Source: Pseudomonas pharyngis
GTDB taxonomy: Bacteria; Pseudomonadota; Gammaproteobacteria; Pseudomonadales; Pseudomonadaceae
Assembly (NCBI RefSeq): GCF_021602345.1
Contig: NZ_BQID01000002.1
Location: forward strand, 248,001 to 312,000
DNA: 64,000 nucleotides
Reading direction: 5' to 3'
Shown here: in pieces, positions 1 to 8,187 of the stretch
Numbering within the stretch: the stretch's first letter is position 1
How the letters are laid out: each line of letters starts with the position of its first letter
The notes under the pieces: model-generated
The model's database searches: none
Told to the model about the DNA's origin: nothing
Seen by the model: the letters and a program-made list of their open reading frames with translations, nothing else
Program-made: the position numbers and the translations under genes

Positions 1-43
1 GGTGATCCGTCTCGACGGTGCCTTGCGCATGGCCGCCAAGTAA
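1..43 (+). CDS. 3' end of an SDR-type 3-hydroxyacyl-CoA dehydrogenase (partial)
   Basis: Only the last codons are in the window. From base 2 the frame reads VIRLDGALRMAAK and stops at 41-43. This tail resembles the C-terminus of the short-chain dehydrogenase family that includes human HSD17B10, whose end carries a similar IRLDGA-RM motif. Those enzymes oxidise 2-methyl-3-hydroxybutyryl-CoA in isoleucine breakdown. It lies 12 bp before the thiolase start, so the two are probably co-transcribed. The family call rests on a short tail and on the matching pathway of the neighbours. Confidence 0.6.
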   Translation, partial: VIRLDGALRMAAK

Positions 44-55
44 GGAGGATTTCCC

Positions 56-1246
56 ATGACTATCTCCAATGATCCGATTGTCATCGTCAGCGCCGTCCGC
101 ACCCCGATGGGCGGTTTCCAGGGCGAACTGAAAAGCCTGACTGCGCCGCAACTCGGCGCAGCAGCAATCAAGGCGGCGGTTGAACGCGCCGGTGTCGCCG
201 CCGATGCGGTCGATGAAGTGCTGTTCGGCTGCGTATTGCCGGCCGGTCTCGGTCAGGCGCCTGCGCGTCAGGCTGCGCTGGGCGCCGGGCTGGACAAATC
301 CACCCGCTGCACCACGGTCAACAAGATGTGCGGCTCGGGCATGGAGACCACCATTCTGGCTCACGACATGCTGCTGGCCGGCAGTGCCGATGTGGTGATC
401 GCCGGCGGCATGGAAAGCATGTCCAACGCGCCGTACCTGCTGGACCGCGCTCGCGCCGGCTATCGCATGGGCCACGGCCGGGTGCTGGATTCGATGTTCC
501 TCGACGGCCTCGAAGACGCCTACGACAAGGGCCGCCTGATGGGCACCTTCGCCGAGGATTGCGCTGAAACCAACGGCTTCAGCCGCGAGGCTCAGGACGC
601 TTTCGCCATCGCCTCGACCACCCGCGCCCAGCAGGCGATCAAGGACGGCAGCTTCAAGGCCGAGATCGTGCCGCTGACCGTGACCGTCGGCAAAGAACAA
701 GTGATCATCAGCAACGACGAGCAGCCACCGAAGGCCAAACTGGACAAGATCGCTTCGCTGAAACCGGCGTTCCGCGAGGGCGGTACGGTAACTGCGGCCA
801 ACTCCAGCTCGATTTCCGACGGCGCCGCTGCGCTGGTGCTGATGCGTCAGTCGCAAGCGCAGAAACAGGGTCTGAAACCGCTGGCGGTGATTCACGGCCA
901 CGCCGCGTTTGCCGACACCCCGGGCCTGTTCCCGGTGGCGCCGATTGGGGCGATCAAGAAGCTGATGAAGAAAACCGGCTGGTCGCTGGATCAGGTCGAT
1001 CTGTTCGAGGTCAACGAAGCCTTCGCCGTGGTCGGCATGGCGGCGATGACCCACCTGGAAATTCCTCACGCCAAGCTGAATATCCACGGCGGCGCCTGCG
1101 CCCTCGGCCACCCGATCGGTGCGTCCGGCGCGCGGATTCTGGTGACCTTGCTCTCGGCCCTGCGCCAGAAAGGCCTGAAACGCGGCGTTGCGGCGATCTG
1201 TATCGGTGGCGGCGAAGCCACGGCGATGGCTGTCGAGTGCGTCTGA
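56..1246 (+). CDS. Acetyl-CoA C-acyltransferase (thiolase)
   Basis: A 396-residue thiolase, the normal family length. It catalyses thiolytic cleavage of a 3-oxoacyl-CoA to acetyl-CoA and a shortened acyl-CoA. The nucleophilic cysteine is C92 in NKMCGSGM. The second active-site pair is H352 in ALGHPIGASGAR and C382 in CIGGGEA. An AGGAGG ribosome binding site lies about 8 bases before the ATG. It sits between an SDR dehydrogenase tail and an acyl-CoA dehydrogenase, which suggests the last step of isoleucine (2-methylacetoacetyl-CoA) degradation rather than general fatty acid oxidation. Substrate preference is inferred from context only. Confidence 0.93.
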   Translation: MTISNDPIVIVSAVRTPMGGFQGELKSLTAPQLGAAAIKAAVERAGVAADAVDEVLFGCVLPAGLGQAPARQAALGAGLDKSTRCTTVNKMCGSGMETTILAHDMLLAGSADVVIAGGMESMSNAPYLLDRARAGYRMGHGRVLDSMFLDGLEDAYDKGRLMGTFAEDCAETNGFSREAQDAFAIASTTRAQQAIKDGSFKAEIVPLTVTVGKEQVIISNDEQPPKAKLDKIASLKPAFREGGTVTAANSSSISDGAAALVLMRQSQAQKQGLKPLAVIHGHAAFADTPGLFPVAPIGAIKKLMKKTGWSLDQVDLFEVNEAFAVVGMAAMTHLEIPHAKLNIHGGACALGHPIGASGARILVTLLSALRQKGLKRGVAAICIGGGEATAMAVECV

Positions 1247-1266
1247 ACCCGAGTTAAGGATTTGCC

Positions 1267-2394
1267 ATGATTCCCAATGACGACCAACAACAAATCCGCG
1301 ACATGGCCCGGCAGTTTGCCGAGGAACGGCTCAAACCGTTCGCCGCCGAGTGGGATCGCGAACACCGCTTCCCGAAAGAAGCCATCGGCGAAATGGCCGG
1401 GCTGGGCTTCTTCGGCATGCTGGTGCCGGAGCAGTGGGGTGGTTGCGACACCGGTTATCTGGCCTACGCCATGGCCCTGGAAGAAATCGCCGCCGGCGAC
1501 GGCGCCTGTTCGACCATCATGAGCGTGCACAATTCGGTGGGTTGCGTGCCGATCCTCAAGTTCGGCAACGACGACCAGCGCGAGCGCTTCCTCAAACCGC
1601 TGGCCAGCGGCGAGATGCTCGGTGCGTTCGCGTTGACCGAGCCCCAGGCCGGTTCCGACGCCAGCAGCCTGAAAACCCGCGCCCGGCTGGAAGGCGATCA
1701 CTACGTGCTCAACGGCTGCAAACAGTTCATCACCTCCGGGCAGAACGCCGGGATCGTGATCGTGTTTGCGGTCACCGACCCAAGCGCCGGCAAGCGCGGG
1801 ATCAGCGCGTTTATCGTGCCGACCGACTCGCCGGGCTACAAAGTCGCTCGCGTCGAAGACAAGCTCGGCCAGCACGCCTCGGACACCTGCCAGATTCTGT
1901 TCGAAGACGTGAAAGTGCCGGTGGCCAACCGGTTGGGCGAGGAGGGCGAGGGCTACAAGATCGCCCTGGCCAACCTCGAAGGTGGCCGCGTCGGCATCGC
2001 TTCGCAATCGGTGGGCATGGCCCGCGCCGCGTTCGAAGCGGCACGCGATTACGCCCGTGAACGTGACACCTTCGGCAAGCCGATCATCGAACATCAGGCC
2101 GTGGCTTTCCGTCTGGCTGACATGGCGACCCAGATCGCCGTGGCGCGGCAGATGGTGCACTACGCCGCCGCCCTACGTGATAGCGGTCAGCCGGCGTTGG
2201 TCGAAGCGTCGATGGCCAAGCTGTTCGCCTCGGAAATGGCCGAGAAGGTCTGCTCCATGGCATTGCAAACCCTGGGCGGTTACGGTTACCTCAACGACTT
2301 CCCGCTGGAGCGCATCTACCGCGACGTGCGGGTCTGCCAGATCTACGAAGGCACCAGCGACATTCAGCGCATGGTCATTTCGCGCAATCTTTGA
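1267..2394 (+). CDS. Acyl-CoA dehydrogenase (short/branched-chain type)
   Basis: A 375-residue FAD acyl-CoA dehydrogenase with the usual all-alpha, beta and all-alpha parts. It shows the [12 protein letters not shown] flavin-binding signature and the C-terminal [12 protein letters not shown] motif, in which E361 is the expected catalytic base. It introduces a 2,3 double bond into an acyl-CoA and passes electrons to ETF. An AAGGA Shine-Dalgarno lies about 6 bases before the ATG, and the gene follows the thiolase after 20 bp. Together with the hydratase, SDR and thiolase it fits a 2-methylbutyryl-CoA dehydrogenase, although the chain-length specificity cannot be read from sequence alone. Confidence 0.92.
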   Translation: MIPNDDQQQIRDMARQFAEERLKPFAAEWDREHRFPKEAIGEMAGLGFFGMLVPEQWGGCDTGYLAYAMALEEIAAGDGACSTIMSVHNSVGCVPILKFGNDDQRERFLKPLASGEMLGAFALTEPQAGSDASSLKTRARLEGDHYVLNGCKQFITSGQNAGIVIVFAVTDPSAGKRGISAFIVPTDSPGYKVARVEDKLGQHASDTCQILFEDVKVPVANRLGEEGEGYKIALANLEGGRVGIASQSVGMARAAFEAARDYARERDTFGKPIIEHQAVAFRLADMATQIAVARQMVHYAAALRDSGQPALVEASMAKLFASEMAEKVCSMALQTLGGYGYLNDFPLERIYRDVRVCQIYEGTSDIQRMVISRNL

Positions 2395-2408
2395 GAAGGA
2401 ATCTGCAC

Positions 2409-3182
2409 ATGAGTTACGAAACGATTTTGCTGGAAACCCATGGCCGCGTCGGCCTGATCACCCTCAATCGCCCGCAGGCGCTGAATGCCCTCAACGCGCA
2501 ACTGGTCAGCGAAGTGAACCGCGCGCTCGATGGTTTTGAAGCCGACGCGAACATTGGCTGCATCGTCATCACCGGTTCGACCAAAGCCTTCGCCGCCGGT
2601 GCCGACATCAAGGAAATGGCTGATCTGACCTACCCGCAGATCTACATGGACGACCTGTTCAGCGACAGCGACCGCGTAGCCAACCGCCGCAAGCCGATCA
2701 TCGCCGCCGTCAATGGTTTTGCCCTGGGCGGCGGCTGTGAACTGGCGCTGATGTGCGACTTCATCCTGGCCGGCGACAACGCCAAATTCGGCCAGCCGGA
2801 AATCAACCTCGGCGTGCTGCCGGGCATGGGCGGCACCCAGCGTCTGACGCGGGCGGTGGGCAAGGCCAAGGCCATGGAAATGTGCCTGAGCGGCCGCATG
2901 ATCGACGCGGTGGAAGCCGAGCGCTGCGGCATCGTCGCGCGGATCGTGCCGAGTGCCGAGTTGCTGGATGAGGCGCTGAAAGTCGCTGCAGTGATCGCCA
3001 GCAAATCGCTGCCGATTGCGATGATGGTCAAGGAAAGCGTGAATCGTGCATTCGAAGTGAACCTGACTGAAGGCGTGCGCTTCGAGCGTCGGGTGTTCCA
3101 TGCGGCGTTTGCGACGCAGGATCAGAAGGAAGGGATGGCGGCGTTTGTGGCCAAGCGACCTGCCGAGTTCCAGGGCAAGTAA
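2409..3182 (+). CDS. Enoyl-CoA hydratase (crotonase family)
   Basis: A 257-residue crotonase-fold protein that hydrates a 2-enoyl-CoA to 3-hydroxyacyl-CoA. Both catalytic glutamates are visible: E111 in GGGCELAL and E131 in GQPEINLG. The oxyanion-hole segment AAGADIKE is also present. The ATG at 2409 was chosen because GAAGGA lies 8 bases upstream; an earlier in-frame TTG at 2391 overlaps the previous stop and has no better signal. It is the last gene of the plus-strand acyl-CoA operon and ends just before a REP-like inverted repeat, which may also stop transcription between the convergent blocks. Confidence 0.92.
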   Translation: MSYETILLETHGRVGLITLNRPQALNALNAQLVSEVNRALDGFEADANIGCIVITGSTKAFAAGADIKEMADLTYPQIYMDDLFSDSDRVANRRKPIIAAVNGFALGGGCELALMCDFILAGDNAKFGQPEINLGVLPGMGGTQRLTRAVGKAKAMEMCLSGRMIDAVEAERCGIVARIVPSAELLDEALKVAAVIASKSLPIAMMVKESVNRAFEVNLTEGVRFERRVFHAAFATQDQKEGMAAFVAKRPAEFQGK

Positions 3183-3194
3183 CGCGACGCCTCC

Positions 3195-3266
3195 ATCGCC
3201 AGCAGGCTGGCTCCCACATTGGATCTGTGATTACACAAATCCCTGTGGCAGCCAGCCTGCTGGCGA
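3195..3266. repeat. REP-like inverted repeat between convergent genes
   Basis: ATCGCCAGCAGGCTGGCT at 3195-3212 is matched exactly by its reverse complement at 3249/3250-3266. With one mismatch the match continues inward through CCCACA/TGTGGC. The two arms are about 37 bases apart and lie between the stops of two convergent genes. This is the layout of the paired REP elements common in fluorescent Pseudomonas. The arms can form a strong hairpin, so the element may also end or protect both transcripts. Confidence 0.8.
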
Positions 3267-3271
3267 TGCTT

Positions 3272-4423
3272 TTAGAGCTGATAGTTCTTCAATTCCCGCG
3301 CAATCACCATCCGCTGTATCTCGCTCGACCCCTCGTAAATCTGGGTAATCCGCGCATCCCGGTAGTACTTCTCAACCGGGTAATCCTCCAGATACCCATA
3401 CCCGCCATGAATCTGAATCGCTGACGAACACACCTTTTCAGCCATCTCCGACGCAAACAGCTTGGCCTGCGAAGCCTCCGACAGACACGGCTTGCCCGCC
3501 GTGCGCAGCCGCGCCGCGTGCAGGATCATCAAGCGGGCCGCGTTGATCTGCATCTGCATGTCCGCCAGCAGGTTGGCGATGCTCTGGTGCTCGACGATGG
3601 CCTTGCCGAACTGCACCCGATCACGGGCATAACCCAGCGCCGCCTCGAACGCCGCACGGGCGATGCCCAATGCTTGCGCGGCAATACCGATGCGTCCGCC
3701 TTCCAGGTTGGAAAGGGCAATCGCCAAACCTTTACCGCGTTCACCCAGCAGATTGGCTTCAGGAATGCTGCAATTGTTCAGCGTCACGGCGCAGGTGTCG
3801 GAGGCGCGGATGCCCATCTTGTGTTCGGTGCGATCGACGATGAAGCCCGGCGTATCGGTTGGCACCAGAAACGCCGAGATGCCACGCTTGCCCAGATCCG
3901 GATCGGTCACCGCAAACACGATCGCCAGCTTCGCCCGCTTGCCGTTGCTGACAAATTGCTTGGCGCCGTTGATCACCCATTGCCCGTCGCGCAGTTCGGC
4001 GCGGGTGCGCAGGTTGTGGGCTTCGGAGCCGGCCTGGGGCTCAGTCAGGCAGAAGCAGCCGATCACCGCGCCGCTGGCCAGATCCGCCAGCCAGGTCTGT
4101 TTCTGTTCTTCGCTGCCATAGTTGAGTACCGGCCCGCAGCCCACCGAGTTGTGGATGCTCATGAACGCGCCGGTGGCGCCGTCACCGGCGGAAATCTCTT
4201 CCACCGCCAGCGCATAAGCCACGTAGTCGACGTACGTGCCGCCCCATTCCTCCGGCACCACCATGCCCAACAGGCCGAGTTCGCCCATCTTCGCCACCAG
4301 GGCGTCATCGATCCAGCCGGCCTTTTCCCAGGCTTGTGCGTGGGGCGCGATTTCGCCACGGGCAAAGTCCCGGGCCATGTCGCGGATCATGACCTGGTCT
4401 TCAGTCAATTCGAGATCGTGCAT
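3272..4423 (-). CDS. Acyl-CoA dehydrogenase, probably isobutyryl-CoA dehydrogenase
   Basis: A 383-residue FAD acyl-CoA dehydrogenase. It has the [13 protein letters not shown] flavin motif and the C-terminal [12 protein letters not shown] motif with E364 as the expected catalytic base. It is clearly paralogous to the dehydrogenase at 1267-2394. Its direct upstream neighbour, only 3 bp away on the same strand, is a 3-hydroxyisobutyryl-CoA hydrolase. That pairing points to valine degradation, with this enzyme oxidising isobutyryl-CoA to methacrylyl-CoA. The substrate is an inference from the pairing. Confidence 0.9.
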   Translation of the reverse strand: MHDLELTEDQVMIRDMARDFARGEIAPHAQAWEKAGWIDDALVAKMGELGLLGMVVPEEWGGTYVDYVAYALAVEEISAGDGATGAFMSIHNSVGCGPVLNYGSEEQKQTWLADLASGAVIGCFCLTEPQAGSEAHNLRTRAELRDGQWVINGAKQFVSNGKRAKLAIVFAVTDPDLGKRGISAFLVPTDTPGFIVDRTEHKMGIRASDTCAVTLNNCSIPEANLLGERGKGLAIALSNLEGGRIGIAAQALGIARAAFEAALGYARDRVQFGKAIVEHQSIANLLADMQMQINAARLMILHAARLRTAGKPCLSEASQAKLFASEMAEKVCSSAIQIHGGYGYLEDYPVEKYYRDARITQIYEGSSEIQRMVIARELKNYQL

Positions 4424-4426
4424 GGC

Positions 4427-5533
4427 TCAGCTCCCGCTCTCTGCGAAACCGTGGAAGAAACTCGCGACCTGTTCGGCGTGCAGCGCGGCCAGGGTCGGCG
4501 GATTCCAGCGTGGTGATTTGTCTTTGTCGATCAGCAGGGCGCGCACGCCTTCGATCAGGTCGCCACGTTCGAACCACTGGCGATCCAGATGCAGTTCGAG
4601 GGCGAAGCAGTGTTCCAGGCTCAGATGACGGCCGCGACGGAGCATTTCCAGGGTCACACCCATGGCCAGCGGCGAGCGGGTTTCCAGCAGGTCGGCGGTG
4701 GTGGTCGCCCATTCGTGGCTGTCGGCGACGGTTACGGCGCGCAGTTGCTCGACGATGCTCGGCACATCTGGCAAGGCGAAGAAGTGGTCGATGGCCGGGC
4801 GCAAGGCTTCGAGCGGCGCATCCGGCAGGGTTTGCACGGCGTGGCGGGCCAGCAGGCTTTGCAGGTCTTTGAGCGGCGTGTCGTGCCACTCCAGATGATC
4901 AAGCTGTTCGTCGAGGATGCCGAGTTTGCTGCTGTCCAGATACCAGTCGGCGAGGCCGCAATACAGCGCATCCGCTGCACGGATCTGCACGCCGCTGACG
5001 CCCAGATAAATCCCCAGCTCGCCGGGAACCCGTGGGAGGAAATAACTGCCGCCGACATCCGGGAAATAGCCGATCGCCACTTCAGGCATCGCCAGACGGC
5101 TCTTCTCGGTGACCACCCGCAGATCCGCGCCTTGCACCAGACCCATGCCGCCGCCGAGAACGAAACCGTCCATCAGCGCCAGCACCGGTTTGCGGTAGTG
5201 GTGGATCGTCAGGTCGAGGGCGTATTCCTCGACGAAGAAATCTTCGTGCAGCGTGTCGCCGCTTTTGAAGCTGTCGTACAGCGAGCGAATGTCGCCACCG
5301 GCACAGAAGGCTTTCTCGCCGGCACCGCGCAGTACCACCGCGTGGATATCGGCATCGGCGGCCCAGACGTCCAGGTGCTGCTGGAGCTGGCGCACCATGT
5401 CGAGGGTCAGGGCATTGAGGCCGGCGGGGCGATTGAGGGTCAGATGACCGATGTGGTTGCGAACCTCGGCCAGCACTTCGTGTGGCGTGGCGTCCATGGA
5501 CGAAGTCCGCGGGGATGAAACCTGAGCAGTCAT
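4427..5533 (-). CDS. 3-hydroxyisobutyryl-CoA hydrolase (crotonase family)
   Basis: A 368-residue crotonase-fold protein, longer than a plain hydratase and matching the HIBYL-CoA hydrolase subfamily. The GGGMGLVQGADLR segment and the paired acidic residues in MPEVAIGYFPDVGG correspond to the catalytic Glu and Asp of that subfamily. It releases CoA from 3-hydroxyisobutyryl-CoA in valine breakdown. The ATG at 5533 is used because AGGGAG lies about 7 bases upstream; a GTG directly before it is also in frame. It is the first gene of a two-gene unit with the acyl-CoA dehydrogenase. Confidence 0.88.
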   Translation of the reverse strand: MTAQVSSPRTSSMDATPHEVLAEVRNHIGHLTLNRPAGLNALTLDMVRQLQQHLDVWAADADIHAVVLRGAGEKAFCAGGDIRSLYDSFKSGDTLHEDFFVEEYALDLTIHHYRKPVLALMDGFVLGGGMGLVQGADLRVVTEKSRLAMPEVAIGYFPDVGGSYFLPRVPGELGIYLGVSGVQIRAADALYCGLADWYLDSSKLGILDEQLDHLEWHDTPLKDLQSLLARHAVQTLPDAPLEALRPAIDHFFALPDVPSIVEQLRAVTVADSHEWATTTADLLETRSPLAMGVTLEMLRRGRHLSLEHCFALELHLDRQWFERGDLIEGVRALLIDKDKSPRWNPPTLAALHAEQVASFFHGFAESGS

Positions 5534-5699
5534 CACTAACTCCCTGCTTTTATTGTCTTTATTCGAGAAACTCGCGCGCGAGCGTTAGCGGATCGTAACA
5601 GTGCAAATTTGCCGTGTACAACGGGGATATGTGCATGGGCTGTCTGCATTTTTGCCTGATCTTGACCGGGGGAACTCCCGCGCAGAGAAGCACTGGCTG
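5534..5699 (-). promoter_or_regulatory. Leader/promoter of the valine-catabolism pair, with a 12-bp palindrome
   Basis: This gap precedes the hydrolase gene. It holds a perfect palindrome, CTCGCGCGCGAG (5571-5582), about 40 bases before the start codon, next to an A+T-rich stretch (TCGAATAAAGACAATAAAA on the minus strand). The palindrome is well placed for an operator, but no known regulator motif could be matched with confidence. The same gap also receives the end of the upstream esterase gene on the same strand, and no clear terminator is visible there. Confidence 0.35.
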
Positions 5700-6554
5700 T
5701 CACTCCCCGCGAAACTGTGCCTGCAGCGAGCGGACGCATGACAGCAGTGCCTGCCGAGCCTCATCATGCGCCGCGGGATGGTTCATGAAACCATGGCGCA
5801 TGCCTTTAAATTCCAGGTGTTCGACGCTCACACCTGCTGCACGCAATCTCGCTGCATAGGCACGGCCTTCATCCCGCAGAATGTCGAGTTCGCTGGTGAT
5901 GATCAGCGTCCGCGGCAGTCCGTGCAACGCGTCGTCGAGCAGGGGGGACAACCGCGGATCGGCGCGCGATATGCCGGGCGGCAGATAGTGTCCGAGATAC
6001 CATTCGAGCATCTGTGTGGTAAGGCCATGTCCTTGCGCGAACTGCTCGTGGGACGGATATCGGGTGTGACAATCGAGCAAAGGGTAAAGCAGCAGCTGAA
6101 AGCCGAGACACGGTCTTTGCTGCGCCGAGTCGCGCTGACAGATGACCGCGGCCATTGCCCCTCCGGAGCCACCGCCGGCGACCGCGATTCTCGAAGTATC
6201 AAGGCCATGCTCGCGACCCTGCCGTACGACCCACTGCAAAGCTGTCCAGCAATCATCCAGGGCTGCCGGAAACAGGTGTTCCGGAGGGCGGGCGTAATCA
6301 ACGGCGATCACCGCACAGCCAGCCCAGTCACACATCAGTCGGCAGAAACCATCATGGGTATCCAGGTCGCCCGTGACCCAGCCGCCACCATGGAAGAACA
6401 CCAGCACGGCAAAAGGCCCCTTGCCCGCAGGCCAGTAAAGGCGCAGCGGCAATCGGCGACCGTGACTTTCAATCGCCATGTCGTGAACACGGGTCACTTG
6501 TGCCTGACGCAACGCTGCTCTGGCGTCCTCTACGGTCAAAGAGGCCTCATTCAT
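5700..6554 (-). CDS. Alpha/beta hydrolase, HSL-type carboxylesterase
   Basis: A 284-residue serine hydrolase of the hormone-sensitive-lipase (family IV) type. The oxyanion-hole motif HGGG is at residues 55-58. The nucleophile S130 sits in AGGGSGG, D224 in SELD and H254 in MRHGF, giving a full triad. No signal peptide is seen, so it is probably cytoplasmic. The ATG at 6554 overlaps the end of the Rid-family gene by 8 bp; a TTG 12 codons earlier is less likely. It is the last gene of the oxidase-like/P450/Rid/esterase operon, where it may hydrolyse an ester or thioester product. The substrate is unknown. Confidence 0.85.
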   Translation of the reverse strand: MNEASLTVEDARAALRQAQVTRVHDMAIESHGRRLPLRLYWPAGKGPFAVLVFFHGGGWVTGDLDTHDGFCRLMCDWAGCAVIAVDYARPPEHLFPAALDDCWTALQWVVRQGREHGLDTSRIAVAGGGSGGAMAAVICQRDSAQQRPCLGFQLLLYPLLDCHTRYPSHEQFAQGHGLTTQMLEWYLGHYLPPGISRADPRLSPLLDDALHGLPRTLIITSELDILRDEGRAYAARLRAAGVSVEHLEFKGMRHGFMNHPAAHDEARQALLSCVRSLQAQFRGE

Positions 6555-6951
6555 GACCGCGATCCCCGGTCGAGCGCGCCTCTGCCTCAATCTCTATAAC
6601 GAATTCAGGGCCGATCAATCGTGCGACTTCCAGCAGCTTGGTGGTGGGTGGATGTTGATCAAAGAATTCCTTGTGGGCCTGGGCGATTTTCGGCCAGAGA
6701 TCCATATTGCTGGTGTACATGCTGGTTGCAATGATGCGCGTGCGATCCGCGCCCAGTTGTTTTAGTGCCTGTTCGATGATCTCCAGGCACCGCAGCGTCT
6801 GGGCATAGGCGTCGCCGGGCTTGAAGGGTTTGCCGTCATCATCGAACGCCACCGTGCCACCTACCAGAAGGGTATCGCCAGCCTTCAAGGCCCTGCAGTA
6901 GCCGGCGATGGATTCCCAGGGGGCGGCAGAAAACACACGTTGAAACTCCAT
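6547..6951 (-). CDS. Rid-family (YjgF/RidA-like) protein lacking the usual Arg
   Basis: A 134-residue Rid-superfamily protein that covers the whole fold, including the C-terminal LLEVARLIGPEFVIEIEAEA strand. Canonical RidA imine deaminases carry an Arg in the P-A-R-S-x-V-E-V-A segment, where it binds the substrate carboxylate. Here the aligned stretch is PTTKLLEVA, so that position is T104. Simple 2-aminoacrylate deaminase activity is therefore doubtful. AAGGAG lies 9 bases before the ATG, and the gene starts 3 bp after the P450 stop. Rid proteins often appear in biosynthetic or catabolic operons handling unstable imines or enols; here the ligand is unknown. Confidence 0.85.
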   Translation of the reverse strand: MEFQRVFSAAPWESIAGYCRALKAGDTLLVGGTVAFDDDGKPFKPGDAYAQTLRCLEIIEQALKQLGADRTRIIATSMYTSNMDLWPKIAQAHKEFFDQHPPTTKLLEVARLIGPEFVIEIEAEARSTGDRGHE

Positions 6952-6954
6952 GGT

Positions 6955-8187
6955 TCAGACTCCTTTGCCAAGATTGATCGGAAGTGCCTTCAAACCCCGG
7001 AATTGAAGGTTGCTGTTGCGCCAGGTCGCAGGGCTGTCCACGACAAGACCCAAATCGGGAAAGCGCTTGAGCAGGGACGTAAAAACGATCTCGGCCTCCA
7101 GGCGGAACAGCGCCGTGCCCATGCAGAAGTGCTGTCCACGGCCAAATGCCAGATGGTCATGGTCAGCTCGACGGATATCGAAGGTGTCAGGGTCAGTGAA
7201 TTTCGCAGGATCGCGGTTGGCGGAGGCTCGTATCAGATAGACCAGGTCTCCTGCCTTCATCGTGACGCCTTCGATCGTGACGTCTTCGGTCAGCACTCGA
7301 TGGCTCAAGGAACCGGCGGCATCGAAACGCAGCATTTCCTCCACGGCCGGGTTTACCAGGGCCGGATCGTCTTTGAGGGCCGCATGCTGCGCAGGGTGTT
7401 CGAGCAAGTGCAGCAGGCCGATACAGAGTTGGTCAGCGCTGGTGGTGTAACCGGCAACCAGAATGAAGACAATCTGCGCCAGTACCTCGTCATCGCTTGC
7501 CGCACTTTCCAGACTCGACTCAAGCACCCGACTAACCAGATCGTCCCGGGGTTGGCGGCGGCGCTTTTCAATGAGGTCGGCAAAGTAGGCGTACATTTCT
7601 TCAATCCCTGCCAGCGCCTGTTCAGGCCCATAGTCGGGATCGTGGCTGCCGCCCACAAACATCACGATGTCCCTCGTCCAGCGCCGCAGTTTCAGGGCGT
7701 CTTCGCGATCGATGCCGTACAGCTCGGCGAGGATCAGCGCGGGAATCCGGTCGAAAAGGCTGGCCTTGAGGTCGACCTGGCCTTGCAGGCCGGACAGTTC
7801 TCGATCGGTGATGTCCTGAATGATCTGGCGCAACGACTCAATGGCGCGGGGTGTGAATGCCTTGCCCAGCAACTGACGACTGGCCTTGTGCGCGTCTCCA
7901 TCCTGGGAATACATCCATTGCGAGGCCAGGCGGACGAAGACGTTCAGCTGCTCGCGTTGTTCTTTCGATACGCGGGTGTCCACCAGTTGCCGCATACGGT
8001 TCGAGGAGTAACGGCGGGTATCGGCCTGGGCGGCATGGACATCGCCATAGCGGGTCAGAAACCAGGCATGCAAGTGATCGCACCAATAGACCGGTTGATG
8101 AGTTCTCAGGTACGCATACGCCGGATAGGGGTTCTGGATGGTGTAGCGGTCAGAGAAGTCCGGAAAGGAATGAATGGCCATGCTCAC
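6955..8187 (-). CDS. Cytochrome P450
   Basis: A 410-residue soluble bacterial P450, the typical length. The heme-ligand loop FGRGQHFCMG places the axial cysteine at C355. The I-helix oxygen-binding motif is AGYTT (245-249) and the K-helix ExxR is E284-R287. Electron partners (ferredoxin, reductase) are not encoded nearby. The frame opens with GTG at 8187, overlapping the upstream stop as GTGA; an ATG two codons later is an alternative start. Translation is probably coupled to the acyl-CoA-oxidase-like gene. The neighbours suggest oxidation of an acyl or carbonyl compound, but the substrate cannot be told. Confidence 0.92.
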   Translation of the reverse strand: MSMAIHSFPDFSDRYTIQNPYPAYAYLRTHQPVYWCDHLHAWFLTRYGDVHAAQADTRRYSSNRMRQLVDTRVSKEQREQLNVFVRLASQWMYSQDGDAHKASRQLLGKAFTPRAIESLRQIIQDITDRELSGLQGQVDLKASLFDRIPALILAELYGIDREDALKLRRWTRDIVMFVGGSHDPDYGPEQALAGIEEMYAYFADLIEKRRRQPRDDLVSRVLESSLESAASDDEVLAQIVFILVAGYTTSADQLCIGLLHLLEHPAQHAALKDDPALVNPAVEEMLRFDAAGSLSHRVLTEDVTIEGVTMKAGDLVYLIRASANRDPAKFTDPDTFDIRRADHDHLAFGRGQHFCMGTALFRLEAEIVFTSLLKRFPDLGLVVDSPATWRNSNLQFRGLKALPINLGKGV

